A stretch of 64,000 bases of DNA. Origin: Paenibacillus sophorae (lineage in GTDB: Bacteria; Bacillota; Bacilli; Paenibacillales; Paenibacillaceae). The translations under genes and the position numbers were made by a program. Below, in pieces: positions 51,303 through 59,807 of this stretch (position 1 is its first letter; each line of letters opens with the position of its first letter). The DNA is taken from positions 1,240,001-1,304,000 of the forward strand of contig NZ_CP076607.1 of assembly GCF_018966525.1 (NCBI RefSeq). The letters run 5' to 3'. The notes below the pieces were generated by a model. It saw only the letters and a list, made by a program, of their open reading frames with translations. It did not search any database and was not told the origin of the DNA.

Positions 51303-52397
51303 ATGGTTGGCTCCAAGAAAAGAAAAGGCAACAAGGCGGTCGTCAACATCGTGCTTGGGATTATCTGCTTCATCTGGCTGGTTCCGACGCTTGGCTTGTT
51401 CATCTCCTCGTTCCGCCCCGCCGCGGACATTCTGCAGACCGGCTGGTGGAAGGTGTTCCCGCACCAGGAATGGAAGGCTTCGGATGATGTGATCCGGCTG
51501 TCCAAGGATGTAGACCTTCGGGGACCAATCGTAGTGAACGGCAAGACCTACACGGACGCGCAGCTCAAAGCGGGCGTGGTCGAAGGCGGCAAACGGCTCA
51601 TGTGGGAGAACCGCAGAGCGCGCATGATCAGCGTGCAGACGGAAGGCTGGGTGACAAAGCCCAACCTGACGACGGAGAATTACAAGAACGTGCTGTCCGG
51701 CAAGGAGTATAAGCTGAAAAAAGCCGACGGCAGCGAGGCGGTGCAGAAGGGAAGCGGTCTCTCCCAGGCGTTCTGGAACACGCTGACCATCGCGGTGCCG
51801 GCGACGATTATTCCGGTTCTGATCGCGTCCTTCGCGGCTTACGCTTTTGCCTGGCTGCGTTTCCCGGGACGCAAGACGATGTTCGTGACCATCATCGCGA
51901 TGCTGGTGATTCCGCTGCAGGTTGCGCTCATTCCCGTGCTTAAGGATTACACGGCCCTCGGGCTGAACGGAAGCTATCTCGGCATCTGGCTGGCGCATAC
52001 GGCCTTCGGCCTGCCGCTGGTAACGTATTTCATGTACAACTTTATCAGCCAGCTTCCAAAAGATCTGTTCGAGTCGGCGTTCATTGACGGGGCGAGCCAT
52101 TTCACGATCTTCAGCCGGCTGATCCTGCCCCTGTCTGTACCTGCACTGGCTTCGATCGGCATCTTCCAATTCCTGTGGGTCTGGAACGACTACCTGGTGT
52201 CCCTGATCTTTATAGGCAACCAGCCGAATGTTCAGGTCATGTCGATGAAAATCGCCGATTTGGTCGGCTCCCGCGGCAACGACTGGCATCTGCTGACCTC
52301 GGCCGCCTTTATCTCGATGCTGATGCCGCTCGCCATCTTTTTCCTGCTGCAAAAGTATTTCGTCAAAGGATTGATGGGCGGCTCGGTCAAAGGCTGA
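51303..52397 (+). CDS. ABC sugar permease, MalG-like, with enlarged extracellular loop
   Basis: 364 residues. Helix 1 (about 12-35, IVLGIICFIWLVPTLGLFISSF), then a roughly 110-residue hydrophilic extracytoplasmic segment (WKVFPHQEWKASDDVIRLSKD to KKADGSEAVQKGSGLS) before helix 2, and the EAA loop LPKDLFESAFIDGASHFTIFSRLILPL. MalG-type permeases usually have about 40-60 residues there; the long loop is known in some alpha-glucoside systems and may contact the binding protein. ATG follows the MalF stop by one base. Confidence 0.92.
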   Translation: MVGSKKRKGNKAVVNIVLGIICFIWLVPTLGLFISSFRPAADILQTGWWKVFPHQEWKASDDVIRLSKDVDLRGPIVVNGKTYTDAQLKAGVVEGGKRLMWENRRARMISVQTEGWVTKPNLTTENYKNVLSGKEYKLKKADGSEAVQKGSGLSQAFWNTLTIAVPATIIPVLIASFAAYAFAWLRFPGRKTMFVTIIAMLVIPLQVALIPVLKDYTALGLNGSYLGIWLAHTAFGLPLVTYFMYNFISQLPKDLFESAFIDGASHFTIFSRLILPLSVPALASIGIFQFLWVWNDYLVSLIFIGNQPNVQVMSMKIADLVGSRGNDWHLLTSAAFISMLMPLAIFFLLQKYFVKGLMGGSVKG

Positions 52398-52507
52398 CGC
52401 CTTGGCGTACGTCCCTACGGCGTGCAAGGGTTCGCTCCGGGCTTGCGTCCATTCGATATGTTATCCAGGCGGAGACAGACCGCCGTACAAAGGAGTGCGG
52501 AGTATCC

Positions 52508-54853
52508 ATGAAAATGAAACCCTACGTCCATCCCGAGCCGTTGTATCCGTACCGGGAATGGAGCCTGGAAGAAGAGAGCTACGCCGACGGCGAGAACCAG
52601 CGGAGCGAAAGCTTGTTTGCCGTCGGCAACGGCTATATCGGCATGCGTGGCAATTTTGAGGAGGGCTATCACGGCACTGAAGGAACGACGGTGGTCGGCA
52701 ATTACCTGAACGGCTTCTACGACGCCGAACCAATTCTTTATCCGGAAGGCGCATACGGCTACGCGGTTCGGAACCAGGCAATGCTTAACGTCACCGACGC
52801 CAAAATCATCGATCTGTCTGTCGAAGGCCACGCCTTTCACCTGAACGCCGGCACCGTGCTTCGCTACAAGCGAACGCTCGACATGCGCAAGGGGGTGCTG
52901 CGCCGCGAGGTGGACTGGGAATCGCCAGGGGGGCACCGTGTGCGCCTCGTCATCAACCGCCTGGCGTCGTTTGGGAACAAACACATGGCCGCCATCCATT
53001 ACGAGGTAACGGCGCTCAATTTCGACGGCGCGATTACGTTCGCCTCGGCCATGGAAGGCACCATCGCCCGCCCGCAGGCGACCGACGACCCGCGGCTCGG
53101 GGCGGGAAGCGAGCTGCCGAGCCTGCTGCCGGAGGACATGGAGCACGGCGGCGCGTTCTCATGGATGCGCCAGCGGACCCGGCATACCCGGTTCGTGCTG
53201 CTGACGGCGATGGTCCACGTTCTGGAGGCCCCAGCCGGCTACGGGACGAACCGGAAGGCGGCGGGCCAGCGGCTGACGGAGGAATTCTGCGTGCCGCTGC
53301 GCAGCGGCGAGACGACGGCACTGACGAAGTACATCTGCTACCATACCTCCAAAGACTATCCGGAGGAGGAACTGATGCCTCGGACCGAAGTTCTGCTGCG
53401 CGAGGCGGCGCATTCCGGCTTCAGTCAGCTGCTGGCGGAGCAGGAAGCCTACCTGGACGAGTTCTGGAAGCGGGCCGACGTCGAGATCGCCGGCGATCCC
53501 GCGCTCCAACAGGGCATCCGCTTCAACGCGTTCCAACTGCTGCAATCCGTCGGCAGGGACGGTGTGACCAACATCGGGGCCAAGGGCCTGACCGGCGAAG
53601 GCTATGAAGGCCATTATTTCTGGGATACGGAAATGTACATGCTGCCGTTCTTTACCTATACCCGGCCGGATATCGCCCGATCGCTGCTGGAATTTCGTTA
53701 CCATACGCTCGGCAAGGCCCGCGAGCGCGCGGCAATCATGTCGCAGAAGGGTGCGCTTTACCCGTGGCGGACTATCGACGGAGAGGAGAACTCGTCCTAT
53801 TTTCCGGCAGGAACGGCGCAGGCCCATATCAACGCGGACATCGCGTACGCCATCCGGCAGTATGTCCTGGCGACGGGAGATACCGATTTTCTCGTCAGCC
53901 AGGGGGCGGAAATCCTGTTCGAGACGTCCCGGTTCTGGGTCGACCTCGGCCATTTCAATCCGGCGCGCGGCGGAGCGTTCTGCATCGACGCGGTAACGGG
54001 ACCGGACGAGTACACGGCGATTGTAAACAACAATGCCTACACGAATTTGATGGTGCGCAGCCAGTTGGAGTACGCTGCCGGCACGGCCGACCTGCTCCGC
54101 GACTCATATCCGGAGCATTACGAGAGGCTGGTCCGGGCCATCGGGCTGACGGAGGAAGAAGTGCGTCTCTGGCGGAAAGCGGCGGCCCTCATGTTCGTGC
54201 CTTCGGATGAACGGCTTGGCATCATCGCCCAGGACGACACGTTCCTGTCAAAGAAGAAATGGAATTTCGAGCAAACGCCGGAAGACAAGTACCCGCTGTT
54301 GCTGCATTTTCATCCGCTCGTCATCTACCGCCACCAGGTGCTGAAGCAGGCTGATGTCGTTCTGGCCCTGTTCCTGCTCGGCGAGCAGTTCACGCTGGAG
54401 GAGAAAATCCGCAATTACCAGTATTATGAGCCGCTCACGACCCATGATTCCTCGCTGTCGCCCTGCATCCACAGCATCATGTCGGCGGAGATCGGCGATC
54501 TGGAGGGCGCTTACGCCTATTTTGACCGGACGGTGCGAATGGATCTTGACGACATCAACCGGAACGCCAAGGACGGCCTGCATACGGCGGCGATGGCCGG
54601 CTCGTGGATGTCAATCATCAACGGCTTCGGCGGCATGCGGCTCCGGGATGGCATTCTGTCCTTTCAGCCGCGCCTGCCCGACCGGTGGGAGAGCTGCAGG
54701 TTCCGAATCGCGTTCCGCGGCTGCCTTTTGGAGGTGAGCACCGGCCGGGAGAGCACCCTATACACGTTGCTGGAAGGCGATGCGCTGGAGCTGCTGCACA
54801 TGGGGCTCCGGGTCTCACTTTCTCCGGGACAACAGGCTTCCTTTCCCCTATAG
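52508..54853 (+). CDS. GH65 alpha-glucoside phosphorylase
   Basis: 781 residues from ATG 52508 (an upstream extension of the open frame overlaps the permease gene and lacks family similarity). N-terminal beta-sandwich (SLFAVGNGYIGMRGNFEEGYHGTEGT), helical linker, (alpha/alpha)6 barrel with GYEGHYFWDTEMYMLPFF, catalytic acid in DAVTGPDEYTAIVNNNAYTN, and phosphate-site region KDGLHTAAMAGSWMSIINGFGG, then a short beta domain. GH65 enzymes split maltose, trehalose, kojibiose or nigerose with phosphate, giving beta-glucose 1-phosphate. The exact disaccharide cannot be set here. No beta-phosphoglucomutase gene follows in this window. It lies in one operon with the ABC permeases, so it acts on the imported sugar in the cytoplasm. 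Confidence 0.92.
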   Translation: MKMKPYVHPEPLYPYREWSLEEESYADGENQRSESLFAVGNGYIGMRGNFEEGYHGTEGTTVVGNYLNGFYDAEPILYPEGAYGYAVRNQAMLNVTDAKIIDLSVEGHAFHLNAGTVLRYKRTLDMRKGVLRREVDWESPGGHRVRLVINRLASFGNKHMAAIHYEVTALNFDGAITFASAMEGTIARPQATDDPRLGAGSELPSLLPEDMEHGGAFSWMRQRTRHTRFVLLTAMVHVLEAPAGYGTNRKAAGQRLTEEFCVPLRSGETTALTKYICYHTSKDYPEEELMPRTEVLLREAAHSGFSQLLAEQEAYLDEFWKRADVEIAGDPALQQGIRFNAFQLLQSVGRDGVTNIGAKGLTGEGYEGHYFWDTEMYMLPFFTYTRPDIARSLLEFRYHTLGKARERAAIMSQKGALYPWRTIDGEENSSYFPAGTAQAHINADIAYAIRQYVLATGDTDFLVSQGAEILFETSRFWVDLGHFNPARGGAFCIDAVTGPDEYTAIVNNNAYTNLMVRSQLEYAAGTADLLRDSYPEHYERLVRAIGLTEEEVRLWRKAAALMFVPSDERLGIIAQDDTFLSKKKWNFEQTPEDKYPLLLHFHPLVIYRHQVLKQADVVLALFLLGEQFTLEEKIRNYQYYEPLTTHDSSLSPCIHSIMSAEIGDLEGAYAYFDRTVRMDLDDINRNAKDGLHTAAMAGSWMSIINGFGGMRLRDGILSFQPRLPDRWESCRFRIAFRGCLLEVSTGRESTLYTLLEGDALELLHMGLRVSLSPGQQASFPL

Positions 54854-55069
54854 GCCAAAAGCAAACGGCGCTCCGTCTCCTGAAGTTGGGGAAGCGGAGA
54901 GCCGCGAAGGTCTCTTTTATTATTAAAAGCGGGAAAGCCTCTAACGGCGCAGCCAAACACCCCATATTTCAACGGTTCAACGTAAACAGATAATTATACT
55001 TGCTTGCATGTTTTAACTCGTCCAGAATAATGCCTCCTACCGTATTCCGGACATGTAGGAATCTACGCG
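54854..55069. other. Intergenic region after GH65
   Basis: A weak hairpin CGGCGCTCCG / CGGAGAGCCG (one mismatch) lies at about 54866-54905 without a T-run; it may be the operon terminator. No gene seen. Confidence 0.4.
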
Positions 55070-55342
55070 CTAATACTGCTCATTGCTGACTCCCCGGATG
55101 TCCTGCCCCGTTAACTCTTTGTAGATCCCCGAAACATGCGATTGTGCCCCCGTTCATCGTCCGTGATGGAAGCAATGACCGAGGCTTGCTCGGAGTTTGG
55201 GGCGAGTTTGATCAGTTCGTCATAGAATAGTTCGTCATTTCGTTCCCCCTGGACCGCTTCTGTGATCATATCCAGAGCTTGCGGGTAATTGATGAGAATG
55301 GCCCTACGGGAGGTTTTTTTGATGATGATGGACGTGTAGCAT
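55070..55342 (-). pseudogene. Ferritin-like protein gene, decayed
   Basis: Minus-strand fragments in different frames read MLHVHHHQKNLP, ILINYPQALDMITEAVQGER then NDELFYDELIKLAPNSEQAS then VIASITDDERGHNRMFR, and YKELTGQDIRGVSNEQY. Joined, they give the di-iron carboxylate core of a ferritin-like/rubrerythrin-type protein (E..Y..L and DERGHNRMFR). At least two frameshifts are needed (near 55305 and near 55130), and a stop follows at 55070. Similarity continues weakly to about 55020 (SYMSGIR). The gene is non-functional. Confidence 0.78.
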
Positions 55343-55397
55343 GGTAATACGTAAATCGGAGATCTTGTACTTCCGAAAACATTTTCTGAGGTGAATA

Positions 55398-56318
55398 CTA
55401 CATGAAATCGAAAAAATAACGGATCACATGGAAAAAGATCGGCGAGGTGTAGGTAAGGCTATCGACCCGGCTTAAGTAGCTTTTTTTCAAAGCATCGAAC
55501 TTATCGTCATCGCCGATTAACAAATCCCGCTTCAGAACGGAAACCGTTAAGCTGCCGAAGAAACCGCTCAAGCTGATCAGCATGCCGGAAACGATACCGA
55601 AAGTCAGGTTAAGCGGCGTCAGGTAGGGGTAGATCAGATACGAAGCCCCTGTCGTTACGAGAAAAGCGCATGCGAAGCCTTCCCAAGTCAAATTCGGGTT
55701 GGCGGTCGGGACCACCTTCCGCTTGCCGAAATAGATCGATGCCAGATAGTGTACGACATCACCAAGCTGCGTCAACACCACTAGAAAAAGCACAAGTCCC
55801 CCTCCGTACTGCGGCGTAGCAAATTGGAAATAGGCTAGGTGGCTAAGTCCGAAAACCATCAGCATGAGTCCCCATTGGACCCGGCTGACGCTGCGCAGAA
55901 ATCCGACCGTTCCTTTGTTGATCAACCTCGGGAGCGGCAGGAACAAGAATACATAGATAGGGATAAAGACAATAAACATTCCGTACCACCCGATATAAAT
56001 CCAATAGAACTGCGCGGGAATCGACAAATAAGCCCACAGAAACAGCCTGCGGTCGGCTTTTTTCGATTTAATCATGGAGAAATATTCTTTCAGCGCAAAG
56101 AAGGCGAGCACCATCAGGGAAAGGAGCGAAACGACCGGGTTGAAAAGGGTGGCCAAACAAAAAATGAGGAGCATGCCCCACCAGGTCTTGATGCGAAATC
56201 CAAGGCCCGTATAGTCTTTGTCCGGCTGAATTCTGCCCACCACATAATACATCAAATGGACGACTGATAAGACTGCAAAAATAAGGACGATCGTTAATAG
56301 CGAGCTGTTCACTGCCAA
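55398..56318 (-). CDS. Phosphatidate cytidylyltransferase (CdsA family)
   Basis: 306 residues with about eight transmembrane helices. The C-terminal signature VLKRDLLIGDDDKFDALKKSYLSRVDSLTYTSPIFFH matches the CDP-diglyceride synthase motif (S..KR..KD...SRVDS). The central NPNLTWEGF is the family's conserved cytoplasmic loop. It makes CDP-diacylglycerol from CTP and phosphatidate at the membrane. This looks like the second, YnbB/long-form paralogue sometimes found beside lipid-modifying genes and not the isoprenoid-linked cdsA. It is divergent from a papain-fold gene. Confidence 0.87.
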   Translation of the reverse strand: MAVNSSLLTIVLIFAVLSVVHLMYYVVGRIQPDKDYTGLGFRIKTWWGMLLIFCLATLFNPVVSLLSLMVLAFFALKEYFSMIKSKKADRRLFLWAYLSIPAQFYWIYIGWYGMFIVFIPIYVFLFLPLPRLINKGTVGFLRSVSRVQWGLMLMVFGLSHLAYFQFATPQYGGGLVLFLVVLTQLGDVVHYLASIYFGKRKVVPTANPNLTWEGFACAFLVTTGASYLIYPYLTPLNLTFGIVSGMLISLSGFFGSLTVSVLKRDLLIGDDDKFDALKKSYLSRVDSLTYTSPIFFHVIRYFFDFM

Positions 56319-56410
56319 TCACCAACTTGCCTGCAGGGTAAGATTCCATTAAAGGGATCTTATGTTATTATGAAGGAAACGGTGTAACTTGATAAGGGGA
56401 AAATTTGTAA

Positions 56411-56953
56411 ATGGAAGCTGATCGATCGGTTTTTATCCTGCTTACGAATACTGGAACGCTTTTTACGAAAATCATTCAAGGCTACACAAAAGCGCCATAC
56501 AATCACGCTTCGATTTCCTTCAATCGGGAGCTTTCGGAGCTGTACAGCTTCGGGAGAAAGCATCCGAGCAACCCCCTGAATGGCGGATTCGTGAAGGAGG
56601 ATCTCAAGACAGGCACATTCAGCAAGTATCCGAATACGACGTGCGTCATCTACGAGCTTCAAGTAACAAGCCGGGAAGTTGAGAAAATGAGGCGGGTTCT
56701 GCAAATCTTTATCCGAAGCCGCCAAAAGTATCTCTATAACATTCTGGGCGTGATCGGCATCGCATTAAAAGAACCGGTCGAATTCAGCAACTCCTACTTT
56801 TGTTCGCAATTCGTCGCGGAAATTCTGGAGCGGTCAGGTATAAAGCTGTGGAATAAGCTGCCTGCGCTCGTTACGCCGGATGATTTTCGGCAAAACTACC
56901 GGCTGCATTTGATCTACGCAGGGAAATTAAGCGAGTACGAGCCGGAGCTCTGA
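56411..56953 (+). CDS. Permuted NlpC/P60-type (YiiX-like) papain-fold protein
   Basis: 180 residues. His in AKAPYNHASIS-type segment (GYTKAPYNHASISF) near residue 30 precedes Cys in NSYFCSQFVAEIL near residue 137, i.e. the circularly permuted order His then Cys of YiiX/YebB-like amidases. No signal peptide. Members are thought to cleave amide or ester bonds in lipids or peptides. AAGGGGAAAA precedes the ATG. It is 92 bases from the divergent CdsA-like gene, so a phospholipid link is plausible but inferred. Confidence 0.82.
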   Translation: MEADRSVFILLTNTGTLFTKIIQGYTKAPYNHASISFNRELSELYSFGRKHPSNPLNGGFVKEDLKTGTFSKYPNTTCVIYELQVTSREVEKMRRVLQIFIRSRQKYLYNILGVIGIALKEPVEFSNSYFCSQFVAEILERSGIKLWNKLPALVTPDDFRQNYRLHLIYAGKLSEYEPEL

Positions 56954-56981
56954 GGAGGAGTGCGGCGGGACCAAAGAAAAA

Positions 56982-57028
56982 GCAGATCCAGCCTCGCTTG
57001 AACTTTTCTGGCCGGATCTGCGTTTTTT
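56982..57028. terminator. Bidirectional terminator
   Basis: Stem GCAGATCC / GGATCTGC (56982-56989, 57014-57021) with TTTTTT on the plus strand and TTTTTC on the minus strand. Between convergent genes. Confidence 0.8.
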
Positions 57029-57030
57029 AA

Positions 57031-57255
57031 TTACTCCTTCGAATGCGCTGCTTCGTCCTTCACTTCTTCCCGAAAGCCTTTAATGCTTTCTTGACGGCGC
57101 TCATTCTTATCTTCGATTTGTTTACGTTCCTCGCTGCTGATTTCAGAGGCAAATTCATTTAAATAGTCTTCAGCTTCATGAAGATTTCTCTGTGTATTCT
57201 GAATACTTTGCTGTAAATGCTCAACATTATCCGCCCGATTATCCGGTTTTGCCAT
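57031..57255 (-). CDS. tlp: Small acid-soluble spore protein Tlp
   Basis: 74 residues matching Tlp along its length: MAKPDNRADNVEHLQQSIQN, then an E/K-rich helix (EAEDYLNEFASEISSEERKQIEDKNERRQESIKGF). Forespore-specific in Bacillus. AGGAGGCGATAACT precedes the ATG. The upstream sequence (57275 onward) belongs to an AT-rich foreign-looking block, and I see no sigma-G promoter in it. Confidence 0.92.
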   Translation of the reverse strand: MAKPDNRADNVEHLQQSIQNTQRNLHEAEDYLNEFASEISSEERKQIEDKNERRQESIKGFREEVKDEAAHSKE

Positions 57256-57386
57256 TAGTTATCGCCTCCTGGAATATTGAAGTGCCCGTTGGAGCACTAA
57301 CAGGTAGCTTGAACGCTGTTGGAGGATTTTATGCAAATCACGGGTATCAAGAAAATGACAATAAGATTTTGTGGGAGGTTAATTAT

Positions 57387-58172
57387 ATGATCATTGGTTC
57401 TTTACAGATAAATGTAGAAAAAAATGATAAGATGAAAAATTTGAACACCATTGAGAAGCTAATCAATCATTCGGCAGATTCGGTCGATTTGGTGGTTATG
57501 CCTGAGCTATTCTCAACAGGTTATTTTTTTGACTCAGCAAGCGAATTGATGGAAATCGCAGAAGAAATTCCTAACGGGTATACAACAAACAGGCTCATTG
57601 AAATTGCTAAAAACTCAAACTGCCATTTCGTTGGAGCCATTGCAGAAAAAGAAAACGGTCATCTTTATATTACCGCAATCGTAGTAGGGCCATCAGGATA
57701 TATTGGAAAGCAAAGGAAAAGGCATCTTACAGATCATGAATCAAAAATTTTTTCTTATGGAACGAGCTCAGAAGTCTTTGATATCAATGGGTGTAAGGTG
57801 GGAATTGTTATATGTTTTGAAGGGTGGTTCCCGGAAAGCTCAAGAGAATTGATGCTAAAAGGGGCGCAAATCATTTGTCATTCCGCATTAACCTGTCAGG
57901 AAAGAACCCTGGATATCATGAGAATTCGGGCTATTGAAAACAAAGCGTATTTTATTTTAGCAAATAGTATTAGCACTGAGAATTTTAAAAATGAGTCAAT
58001 AACCTTTAGAGGAGACAGCAGAGTAATAGATTATGATGGAAATATTTTAGTCAATGCAGGACAAGAAGAAAAACTAATTATAGTAGAAGTAAATGAAGAA
58101 AATACGATTCGTAAAGATTTAGATGATTGTAAGGATTTGATTTCGGAAGTTAAAAAACATACATACTTCTAA
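57387..58172 (+). CDS. Carbon-nitrogen hydrolase family protein
   Basis: 261 residues from ATG 57387 (GGGAGGT 8 bases upstream). Nitrilase triad: Glu in VVMPELFSTGYF, Lys in IGKQRKRHLTDHE, Cys in VGIVICFEGWFPESS. Clearly AT-rich, with A/T-ending codons, unlike the nitrilase at 10.4 kb, so likely acquired. The same frame is open upstream to 57192, and its translation over 57290-57380 (GALTGSLNAVGGFYANHGYQ, then ENDNKILWEVN) looks like part of another protein; this is probably the 3' remnant of a gene joined in frame by the insertion. Substrate unknown. Confidence 0.83.
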   Translation: MIIGSLQINVEKNDKMKNLNTIEKLINHSADSVDLVVMPELFSTGYFFDSASELMEIAEEIPNGYTTNRLIEIAKNSNCHFVGAIAEKENGHLYITAIVVGPSGYIGKQRKRHLTDHESKIFSYGTSSEVFDINGCKVGIVICFEGWFPESSRELMLKGAQIICHSALTCQERTLDIMRIRAIENKAYFILANSISTENFKNESITFRGDSRVIDYDGNILVNAGQEEKLIIVEVNEENTIRKDLDDCKDLISEVKKHTYF

Positions 58173-58238
58173 TAACTTAAATACAATAATGTACAATGTT
58201 TATAAAGTTGTTATGAATGAATTTAGGAGGGGATCCAT

Positions 58239-59087
58239 CTGGTCTACGTAAATCCTTCTCAATATCCCGTACCCGAGCTGCAGCCTTACGTGACCCGCAA
58301 CAGGAGCGAACTTTACTATCGACACTATCCTAGCGCCGCTAAAACGGCGACGGCGATTATTCTTCTTCATGGAATATCTGAAGACAGCAAATACTTATTC
58401 CCGTACTCTCAAAAGGTTTCATCAACAGGGCTCGCCCACGTTTTCACGCCTGACCTTCGGGGCTATGGACCAAAAGCCGCCAACCTCGGCGACATTGACT
58501 ATATCGGCCAGCTAGAGGATGATCTTGCGGATCTGATTCAGTACATTAAAGACAAGTTCCCTCACGTCAAGCAAGTCGTGATGGCCGGTCACTCAGCAGG
58601 TGGCGGAACGGCCATACGTTTCGCCGGGAGCCGATATGCCGACTGCGCAGACTCGTACCTGCTGCTCACGCCATACCTAGGTCCGGGGAACCCGACTGAG
58701 CGCCCAGCGGATGGGCATCGCAAGCTGCATATGGGAAAAGTGATCATCCTCAGCATGCTGGATTCGATAGGGATCAAAGGCTGGGTACGGGCTCCCCGCC
58801 ATGGAGTTGTACAAGCGGCCCGAGGAGTTGCACGCGGAATGGCTACAAAGCTCAGTTTTCGACTTTTGCTGTCTCGCTCGCCGATGAAGTACAAACGCGA
58901 TTTGACGAAGCCGACTCTTGTACTTGTCGGAGCGGAGGACGAGGTCTTTTATGCAGATCGCTATGAGGAGTTGCTTAGTACGTATACCAAAGCACATGTT
59001 CACATCGTCCCTGGAGCGAACCATGACGGACTGCTAGAAAGCCCGATTGCTTATGTACATACTGCCAATTGGCTGAAATCAGAGTGA
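58239..59087 (+). CDS. Alpha/beta hydrolase, likely CTG start
   Basis: About 282 residues. Fold: AIILLHGISEDSKYLFPYSQ (oxyanion HG), FTPDLRGYG, nucleophile elbow VMAGHSAGGGTAIRF, acid in VLVGAEDEVFYADRYEE and His in VPGANHDGLL, i.e. a complete lysophospholipase/esterase-like triad. The only near start with a ribosome-binding site is CTG 58239, eight bases after AGGAGG; it gives VYVNPSQYPVPELQPYVTRN before the fold. The first conventional start (GTG 58290) has no site. GC-rich relative to its neighbours on both sides. Substrate not known. Confidence 0.82.
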   Translation: MVYVNPSQYPVPELQPYVTRNRSELYYRHYPSAAKTATAIILLHGISEDSKYLFPYSQKVSSTGLAHVFTPDLRGYGPKAANLGDIDYIGQLEDDLADLIQYIKDKFPHVKQVVMAGHSAGGGTAIRFAGSRYADCADSYLLLTPYLGPGNPTERPADGHRKLHMGKVIILSMLDSIGIKGWVRAPRHGVVQAARGVARGMATKLSFRLLLSRSPMKYKRDLTKPTLVLVGAEDEVFYADRYEELLSTYTKAHVHIVPGANHDGLLESPIAYVHTANWLKSE

Positions 59088-59103
59088 GGACGATAGTTCA
59101 TAC

Positions 59104-59133
59104 AAAAAAGGGTCATCCCGCAAAGGATGGCCC
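59104..59133 (-). terminator. Minus-strand terminator
   Basis: Stem GGGTCATCC / GGATGGCCC (59110-59118, 59125-59133), followed on the minus strand by TTTTTT. It would end minus-strand transcripts coming from the small genes to the right. Confidence 0.7.
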
Positions 59134-59138
59134 TAAAA

Positions 59139-59190
59139 AACTTGCCGTTACAGACAACACGGTGAACCGTACCATAAATAACGGTAAGTT
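59139..59190. repeat. Structured palindromic repeat, copy 1
   Basis: Outer stem AACTTGCCGTTA / TAACGGTAAGTT (one G-T pair), inner ACGG-TGAA-CCGT hairpin, unpaired CAGACAAC and ACCATAAA between. Followed by a T-run on each strand. Matches the element at 61662-61712. Confidence 0.85.
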
Positions 59191-59195
59191 TTTTT

Positions 59196-59528
59196 GGAGG
59201 AAAATCATTCAATTTAAACATGTAGTAATTCCATTCGATATATTACAGTTTATCGATTGATGAAGACATTTTGAAGCGTGAAGAGGAAAGATACAAAAGG
59301 TGGAGTCCTTGATAACTAAGAGCCACCTCTGAAAATATTTACATGGATGTAACATTAACCATAAATACTCAATGTAAAAGGGGAGGGTCGCTCTTCTTCA
59401 ATTCCAGTGGATTCTCAGACAATGCCTTCCTTCAATAGGATTCCTCATTTGCCGGAACTTTTTAGGCAACTTCATATCATTTTACATCTTTCTTTGTATT
59501 TCTGAAAACGAATTTGAAAACCTTCCTC
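59196..59528. other. AT-rich intergenic region
   Basis: No gene recognised. An AGGTGG / CCACCT pair with a long loop lies near 59318-59348. Nothing else seen. Confidence 0.5.
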
Positions 59529-59693
59529 TCAGAAGTCTCTAATTTCCATTCTTCCCTTTTTACTACGGCCAACACTTGAATAATAAGGGCTTGCCAGCCC
59601 CTTTTTAGGAACTATTCTCTCAATACCACTTTTACGTAATAGATCAAGAGCTTTACTCCGTTCGCTTGAAGACGGCTTTTTCCTTGACATCAT
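59529..59693 (-). CDS. Small protein, 54 aa, paralogue of the 58-aa protein next to it
   Basis: Reads from the double ATG at 59693/59690 (AGGTAGG about 6 bases upstream) to TGA at 59529. Basic, with SSSERSKALDLLRKSGIERI in the first half and ASPYYSSVGRSKKGRMEIRD near the end. This resembles the neighbouring small protein at several points (ILRELRAAGLE..; KPFYSSVSGKDKK), so the two are diverged paralogues sharing L-R-x-x-G-hydrophobic-E and a (P)-aromatic-Y-S-S-V motif. No family recognised. A terminator separates it from the paralogue. Confidence 0.65.
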   Translation of the reverse strand: MMSRKKPSSSERSKALDLLRKSGIERIVPKKGLASPYYSSVGRSKKGRMEIRDF

Positions 59694-59761
59694 AGGAACC
59701 TACCTCTTCCTCTATGAGATATTAGCATTCTTGCCAACTACGTAAAATATATGCGGTAAAA

Positions 59762-59790
59762 ACAGAAAAAGAAGGGGCCTGACCCCTTCT
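59762..59790 (-). terminator. Terminator after the 58-aa protein gene
   Basis: Stem AGAAGGGG / CCCCTTCT (59770-59777, 59783-59790) with a TTTTTCTGTTTTT tract on the minus strand. Confidence 0.75.
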
Positions 59791-59807
59791 TCTCGGTGCA
59801 AATTACT

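Noticed and set aside
50610..52427. 605-codon minus-strand open frame across the ABC permease genes
   Set aside because: Translation is Arg/His/Asp/Gln-rich, typical of the antisense of GC-rich membrane protein genes; no ribosome-binding site.
52175..52507. N-terminal extension of the GH65 gene
   Set aside because: It overlaps the permease gene in another frame, translates to unrelated sequence and would precede the normal GH65 N-terminus.
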